From Candidatus Shapirobacteria bacterium (GTDB lineage: Bacteria; Patescibacteriota; Microgenomatia; UBA12405), in NCBI GenBank assembly GCA_018062705.1, contig JAGORQ010000010.1, forward strand, positions 1-35,096: a stretch of 35,096 nucleotides of DNA, read 5' to 3'. Made by a program: the position numbers and the translations under genes. Positions 32,144 to 35,096 of this stretch are shown here, in pieces. The notes under the pieces were generated by a model, which ran no database searches, was not told the origin of the DNA, and saw nothing but the letters and a program-made list of their open reading frames with translations. How positions within the stretch are numbered: the stretch's first letter is position 1; every line of letters starts with the position of its first letter.

Positions 32144-32170
32144 TTGAATAAGTTTATTATGATAATAAAT
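32144..32170 (+). promoter_or_regulatory. Conserved intergenic motif, copy 3
   Basis: TGAATAAGTTTATTAT (32145-32160) is followed by GATAATAAAT, giving a TATGAT box. It lies about 90 bases before the rplU start and upstream of a second promoter at 32231, the same two-part arrangement as before the MurE-like gene. Confidence 0.5.
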
Positions 32171-32185
32171 TATCCATTTTTGTGT

Positions 32186-32220
32186 TTAATTAGTAATTGG
32201 TAATTAGTAATTAGTAATTT
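32186..32220 (+). repeat. TTAGTAA tandem repeat upstream of rplU
   Basis: About four copies of AATTAGT/AATTGGT, closely matching the array in the ftsZ leader (26534-26570). It lies between the conserved motif and the rplU promoter. Confidence 0.65.
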
Positions 32221-32230
32221 TTCATTAATC

Positions 32231-32239
32231 TGTTATAAT
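32231..32239 (+). promoter_or_regulatory. Extended -10 promoter of rplU
   Basis: TGTTATAAT ends 8 bases before ATG 32248, so the mRNA would start at or one to two bases before the start codon. Confidence 0.65.
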
Positions 32240-32247
32240 TCCCAAGT

Positions 32248-32562
32248 ATGAAATACGCCGTAATTGCCATCTCTGGCTCACAATTCAAAATCAAAGAAGA
32301 CGATGTTCTCACTATTGACCTTCAAGACGTCAAGGAGGGCGACAAACTCTCTACTGACCAAGTTTTATTGACCGTCAATGACGACAAAGTCGAAGTTGGC
32401 ACACCTACGGTCAAAGGTGCTAAAGTTGAATATCAAGTTGTCAAAAATTATCAAGGCGACAAGCTTGACATTTTTACATACAAAGCCAAATCACGTTACC
32501 GCCGTCACCTTGGCTACCGCGCCCAGCTGACAGACATTAAAATCACCAAGATTACACTTTAA
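32248..32562 (+). CDS. rplU: 50S ribosomal protein L21
   Basis: 104 residues, normal length. MKYAVIAISGSQFKIKEDDV is the L21 N-terminus (YAVI-x-x-G-x-Q-x-x-V pattern), with VEVGTPTVKGAKVEYQVV in the middle and YKAKSRYRRHLGYRAQLTDI at the end, the basic rRNA-binding K-x-R-Y-x-R-x-x-G-x-R segment. It is paired with rpmA as in most bacteria. The preceding promoter suggests a leaderless transcript. Confidence 0.97.
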   Translation: MKYAVIAISGSQFKIKEDDVLTIDLQDVKEGDKLSTDQVLLTVNDDKVEVGTPTVKGAKVEYQVVKNYQGDKLDIFTYKAKSRYRRHLGYRAQLTDIKITKITL

Positions 32563-32584
32563 TTTTTATATAAAAAAATAGTTT

Positions 32585-32648
32585 TTAATTTAAAATTCAA
32601 TCATTTAAAAATTGATTGAAAATTGAAAATTGAAAATTGAAAATTAAT
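32585..32648 (+). repeat. AAAATTG tandem repeat between rplU and rpmA
   Basis: Several copies of GAAAATT in tandem just before ATG 32650, preceded by related TTAAAATTCAAT sequence. It leaves no room for a Shine-Dalgarno. The repeat unit differs from those at 26534 and 28198 but is of the same low-complexity type. Confidence 0.6.
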
Positions 32649-32649
32649 T

Positions 32650-32901
32650 ATGGCACATACAAAGTCACAAGGGAAAACTAATCAAAAATCTAATCGTCCC
32701 GGGCAAAGACGGGGTGTTAAATTATTTGGTGACCAAAAAGTAGCTGTCGGTCAAATTATCGTCCGTCAAGTTGGTTCCAAATATAAAGCTGGCGAAGGCA
32801 CCAAGTTTGGTAAAGATTTCACTGTTTACGCTATCCGTCCAGGAATTGTAAAGTTTTTCACAAAACTCGGTCGCAAAGTCGTTGCTGTCATGAAGGCTTA
32901 A
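32650..32901 (+). CDS. rpmA: 50S ribosomal protein L27
   Basis: 83 residues. MAHTKSQGKTNQKSNRPGQR is the flexible N-terminal arm that reaches the peptidyl transferase centre, without the cleaved prepeptide found in Firmicutes. RRGVKLFGDQKVAVGQIIVR and GSKYKAGEGTKFGKDFTVYA give the beta core. It is somewhat divergent from typical L27 (FGGQ becomes FGDQ, RQRGT becomes RQVGS). It follows rplU as expected. Confidence 0.95.
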   Translation: MAHTKSQGKTNQKSNRPGQRRGVKLFGDQKVAVGQIIVRQVGSKYKAGEGTKFGKDFTVYAIRPGIVKFFTKLGRKVVAVMKA

Positions 32902-32928
32902 GAATACTCCCTTTTTCACAGGCAGTTT

Positions 32929-32950
32929 TCATGGTAATCTGATTACATGA
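32929..32950. promoter_or_regulatory. Imperfect palindrome over the parB start
   Basis: GTAATC-T-GATTAC (32934-32946) is flanked by TCAT and ATGA arms, with one extra G breaking full symmetry. It covers the start codon (32947) and a possible -10 box TAATCT (32935-32940). It could be an autoregulatory operator on a leaderless promoter. It does not resemble the known GC-rich parS site. Confidence 0.35.
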
Positions 32951-33789
32951 AAGATGTCACTCAAATTCCCACCAACCAGCTCGAACCAAACCCGCTCCAA
33001 CCTCGAGGAGTCATCAGTCCTGACTCTGTTTCCGAACTAATCGAATCAATTCGTGAGCACGGCATTCTTGAACCTTTAATAGTTGCTCAAACACCTGCTG
33101 GTTATCAAATAATTGCCGGCGAACGACGATGGCGGGCTGCTAGAATACTCAAACTTCCCTACGTACCAGCAATTATCAAAAAGACCAATCCTCAGCAAAT
33201 GCTGGAGATGGCTATTGTCGAAAACGTTCAACGCAAAGATCTTAATCCAATTGAAAGAGCCAAGGCATTTTTGCGTCTCAAAGAAGAATTCAACTTTGAT
33301 CATAATCAAATTGCTCAAAAGGTTAGCAAAAGTGTTCCTTTTGTCATCAACTGTCTAAAACTTTTGACCTTACCAGATGCCCTCAAAGATGGCTTGCTCT
33401 CCGGACTAATAACCGAAGGCCATGCACGAGCTCTCAGTAGCATTACCGACACTAGGTTAATGATAGAGGCTTACAAAGTGGTACTCAAAGAAAAAGCCTC
33501 TGTTCGTCGGGCTGAAGAAATCGCCCGGCGGATGAAGAAAAGAATCGAATCTGGCGATGTGCCCATCACCAAAGAAAACATCTCTTTGTTTCTCAAGTCA
33601 AAACTCGACGTAATTAGCACTGATTTTGCTACAGTTTTTGACGAAAAACTAACCAAGGTTAAAATAAATCAAACCAACGTGGTTACTCGAGTTACTTTTC
33701 AATTTAAAGGTCCGGTTGAAGGTCGTTTTGACAATCTCCAAAGACTTTATAAAACAATCTGTGGCAAGGATATTCCCAAGGGGGATTAA
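32947..33789 (+). CDS. parB: ParB/Spo0J-family DNA-binding protein
   Basis: 280 residues. The N-terminal CTPase/ParB domain begins QIPTNQLEPNPLQPRGVISP and contains IIAGERRWRAARIL (the GERRxRA box, about residues 56-69) and AIVENVQRKDLNPIERAKAF. The helix-turn-helix follows (FDHNQIAQKVSKSVPFVINC, about 118-137) and TEGHARALSSI. Members spread on DNA around parS for chromosome segregation; nucleoid-occlusion or other roles are possible since no parA is adjacent. Its stop overlaps the convergent lepB stop. Confidence 0.9.
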   Translation: MKDVTQIPTNQLEPNPLQPRGVISPDSVSELIESIREHGILEPLIVAQTPAGYQIIAGERRWRAARILKLPYVPAIIKKTNPQQMLEMAIVENVQRKDLNPIERAKAFLRLKEEFNFDHNQIAQKVSKSVPFVINCLKLLTLPDALKDGLLSGLITEGHARALSSITDTRLMIEAYKVVLKEKASVRRAEEIARRMKKRIESGDVPITKENISLFLKSKLDVISTDFATVFDEKLTKVKINQTNVVTRVTFQFKGPVEGRFDNLQRLYKTICGKDIPKGD

Positions 33790-34376
33790 AACCTAATCTT
33801 TGGCACCAAACCAATTGAAGTCGTCGGCCAATATTTTAAAAATGCTTTACCGATGATTAAATCTTTATTGATTGGACCAAACTCCCTACCATCTCGCGAA
33901 TGGCTTCGGTTGTCACCAAAAGGCAAATACATTCCCTCTGGCACAATCTTCTCAACTCCCTCCTGACAAAAACTTCCTGCATCAGAGATATAATCTGCCG
34001 GCAACCACGTTTGATTCAGTAATTCTCCGTTTACATAAACCCTACCTTCTTTGACCATCACCCTATCACCTGGCACCCCAATAATCCGTTTAATATATTC
34101 ACATTGATCCTCAGCGCAAGGTTCACTCGGTGGAGCCTTAAACACTACCACATCACCATGTTGGGGTGTTCCCATTTGATACGACAATTTGTCAGTCAAC
34201 AAATACTCCCCATCCACAAAATTGGGCAACATTGAATTACCTTTAACTTGATTTGGTTGAGCTACAAATAAATAGAGCAAAACAAACACCGACAACGCCA
34301 ATACAATTGATTGCACAAATTCGAGAATAAAATTACCAATCGAAAAACCTGACTCCGATTTAAGATTTAACTTCAT
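33786..34376 (-). CDS. lepB: Signal peptidase I
   Basis: It cleaves signal peptides of exported proteins at the outer membrane face. 196 residues with one N-terminal transmembrane helix (about residues 16-40). Catalytic Ser is in VKGNSMLPNFVDGEYLL (about residue 48) and catalytic Lys in EYIKRIIGVPGDRV (about residue 90), with FGDNRSHSRDGREFGPI (box E, about residues 153-169) near the end. A Cys pair (CAEDQC) lies just before the Lys. It is transcribed against parB, with the two stop codons overlapping by 4 bases. Confidence 0.95.
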   Translation of the reverse strand: MKLNLKSESGFSIGNFILEFVQSIVLALSVFVLLYLFVAQPNQVKGNSMLPNFVDGEYLLTDKLSYQMGTPQHGDVVVFKAPPSEPCAEDQCEYIKRIIGVPGDRVMVKEGRVYVNGELLNQTWLPADYISDAGSFCQEGVEKIVPEGMYLPFGDNRSHSRDGREFGPINKDLIIGKAFLKYWPTTSIGLVPKIRF

Positions 34377-34396
34377 AGGTACCAGTGTATCCTAAA

Positions 34397-34405
34397 TGTT
34401 ATAAT
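34397..34405 (+). promoter_or_regulatory. Extended -10 promoter of tRNA-Val
   Basis: TGTTATAAT ends 8 bases before the mature 5' end of the tRNA, the same box as at glyS, the MurE-like gene and rplU. Confidence 0.6.
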
Positions 34406-34413
34406 TTGTCACC

Positions 34414-34485
34414 GGTCGCTTAGCGCAGCGGTAGCGCACTTCATTCACATTGAAGGGGCCAGTGGTTCGAATCCACTAGCGACCA
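34414..34485 (+). tRNA. tRNA-Val (anticodon CAC)
   Basis: A complete cloverleaf of 72 bases: acceptor stem GGTCGCT with AGCGACC, D-arm with GCGC/GCGC pairing, anticodon stem CTTCA/TGAAG with loop TTCACAT (CAC, reading GUG), T-arm AGTGG-TTCGAAT-CCACT and discriminator A. The CCA end is not encoded. It overlaps the 3' end of the minus-strand gene by 10 bases. Confidence 0.93.
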
Positions 34486-35096
34486 CTCAAAAGTCTACTG
34501 GCAAAGTATTCATAACTCATCGCCATTTTATAATTGCCGTTCTTTAAGTTGCTCTCAACTCTATTTAGAAAATCTTCTACATCCAAATTATTCAAAGCCC
34601 AATAATTATCACTTCTCCTAAGTTCATACACCGCTTTTTGCCATTCTAACATCTTCAGCCACAATTCCACCTCAATCCTTTTGGCTCGGTTAAAATTGTC
34701 CGCCTGAAGCAAAACTAAATAGTCCATAATCCTTTTAGTTTTTACCGTCTCTTTTGTCTTCACTCTTACCTCAAACAATCTATCTATCGTGCCACTAACC
34801 TTTTCCTTTTGAGCTAAGGTCATCAATTTTGCGTCACTAAAACTAACCACTTCCCGTCTAATTAATTTCCACAGATTAAAACCATTACCTGTAATTATTT
34901 CTCCGTTGATTGAAGAAATGTTCATCGATACTAGTTGACCTGTTTTCACTTCATCCTCCACATAGTGCCAATTATCTTGATCATCCACAGCACCCCATAC
35001 CAAATGATAAGTTCCACTACCTGTACCCAGAAGTTTTACGACACAACTGTCAGCTGTCGGCTTAACCATCAGCCAACCATCCACATCAGCCAATTC
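34476..35096 (-). CDS. C-terminal part of an unknown protein (5' end outside window)
   Basis: The frame is open to the window edge and a GAA codon precedes the TTG at 35093, so the true start is beyond the window. At least 206 residues are visible. The first 60 or so are beta-rich (KLLGTGSGTYHLVWGAVDDQ, WHYVEDEVKTGQ), like a carbohydrate- or Ig-type domain; the rest is helical and charged (about residues 75-205). No transmembrane segment is visible here. It may be the tail of a larger extracytoplasmic protein, but I do not recognise it. Its last codons (GGT CGC TAG) are complementary to the tRNA-Val 3' end. Confidence 0.65.
   Translation of the reverse strand, partial: ELADVDGWLMVKPTADSCVVKLLGTGSGTYHLVWGAVDDQDNWHYVEDEVKTGQLVSMNISSINGEIITGNGFNLWKLIRREVVSFSDAKLMTLAQKEKVSGTIDRLFEVRVKTKETVKTKRIMDYLVLLQADNFNRAKRIEVELWLKMLEWQKAVYELRRSDNYWALNNLDVEDFLNRVESNLKNGNYKMAMSYEYFASRLLSGR

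Noticed and set aside
26534-32648. CRISPR array
   Set aside because: The repeated tracts are contiguous AT-rich units without unique spacers, and no cas genes are present.
1-35096. TGA recoding to glycine as in some CPR lineages
   Set aside because: TGA serves as the natural stop in several genes (for example at 486-488 and 7003-7005), and conserved proteins contain no internal TGA.
1-35096. Prophage or insertion sequence with transposase
   Set aside because: No transposase, integrase or structural phage gene is seen; the only insertion-like structure is the recombinase-free recO cassette.

Overview
The window looks like a chromosomal segment of a Candidate Phyla Radiation (Patescibacteria) bacterium, most likely in or near the Microgenomates. 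This rests on the AT-rich sequence, very tight gene packing with many ATGA/TAATG overlaps, few Shine-Dalgarno sequences, reduced protein lengths (RecO, FtsQ), a DUF4012 protein next to a polysaccharide locus, and the standard genetic code (TGA is used as stop). The lineage is an inference from gene content; there is no rRNA here to confirm it.

Layout. (1) Positions 1-9681 are a surface-polysaccharide locus: two GT39/ArnT-like membrane proteins, three GT4 and one GT2 glycosyltransferases, a mannose-1-phosphate guanylyltransferase, a polyprenyl-phosphate sugar-1-phosphate transferase and a DUF4012 membrane-anchored protein. (2) Positions 9681-12400 hold recO, a small inserted cassette (a minus-strand nuclease-like ORF plus a convergent, strongly folded RNA-like element), a second diverged copy of the recO 3' end, a very short glycine T-box leader, and glyS. 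(3) Positions 12404-27738 are a division and cell-wall (dcw) cluster: lipoprotein, rsmH, ftsL-like, ftsI-like PBP, MurE-like ligase, an arginyltransferase-like GNAT protein, a MurC/Mpl-type ligase, mraY, an NlpC/P60-like hydrolase, a divergent LysW-like zinc-ribbon gene, a PLP enzyme, an ATP-grasp ligase, ftsW, murG, ftsQ-like, ftsA, ftsZ. (4) Positions 27756-35096 hold a small hypothetical gene, a terminator, ileS, rodA, rplU, rpmA, a parB-family gene, lepB (minus), tRNA-Val and a partial minus-strand gene.

How they work together. The first block would build GDP-mannose, prime a lipid carrier and extend and export a glycan. The dcw block makes and crosslinks peptidoglycan and builds the FtsZ ring, with a non-standard set of extra enzymes (PLP enzyme, ATP-grasp ligase, LysW-like protein, GNAT transferase) that could point to an unusual stem peptide or cross-bridge. 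Only two Mur ligases are present, and murA, murB, murD, murF and ddl are not in this window.

The most striking unexplained structure is the recO cassette: recO is intact, but a diverged, in-frame-conserved copy of its last 19 codons lies about 650 bp downstream, beyond a nuclease-like ORF and a multi-hairpin element. Other notable signals are the ultrashort T-box with a translational-type hairpin, a palindromic repeat family present both in the T-box leader and in frame inside ileS, another short repeat coding LSTKY in two unrelated proteins, and a 16-base motif repeated exactly in three intergenic regions.
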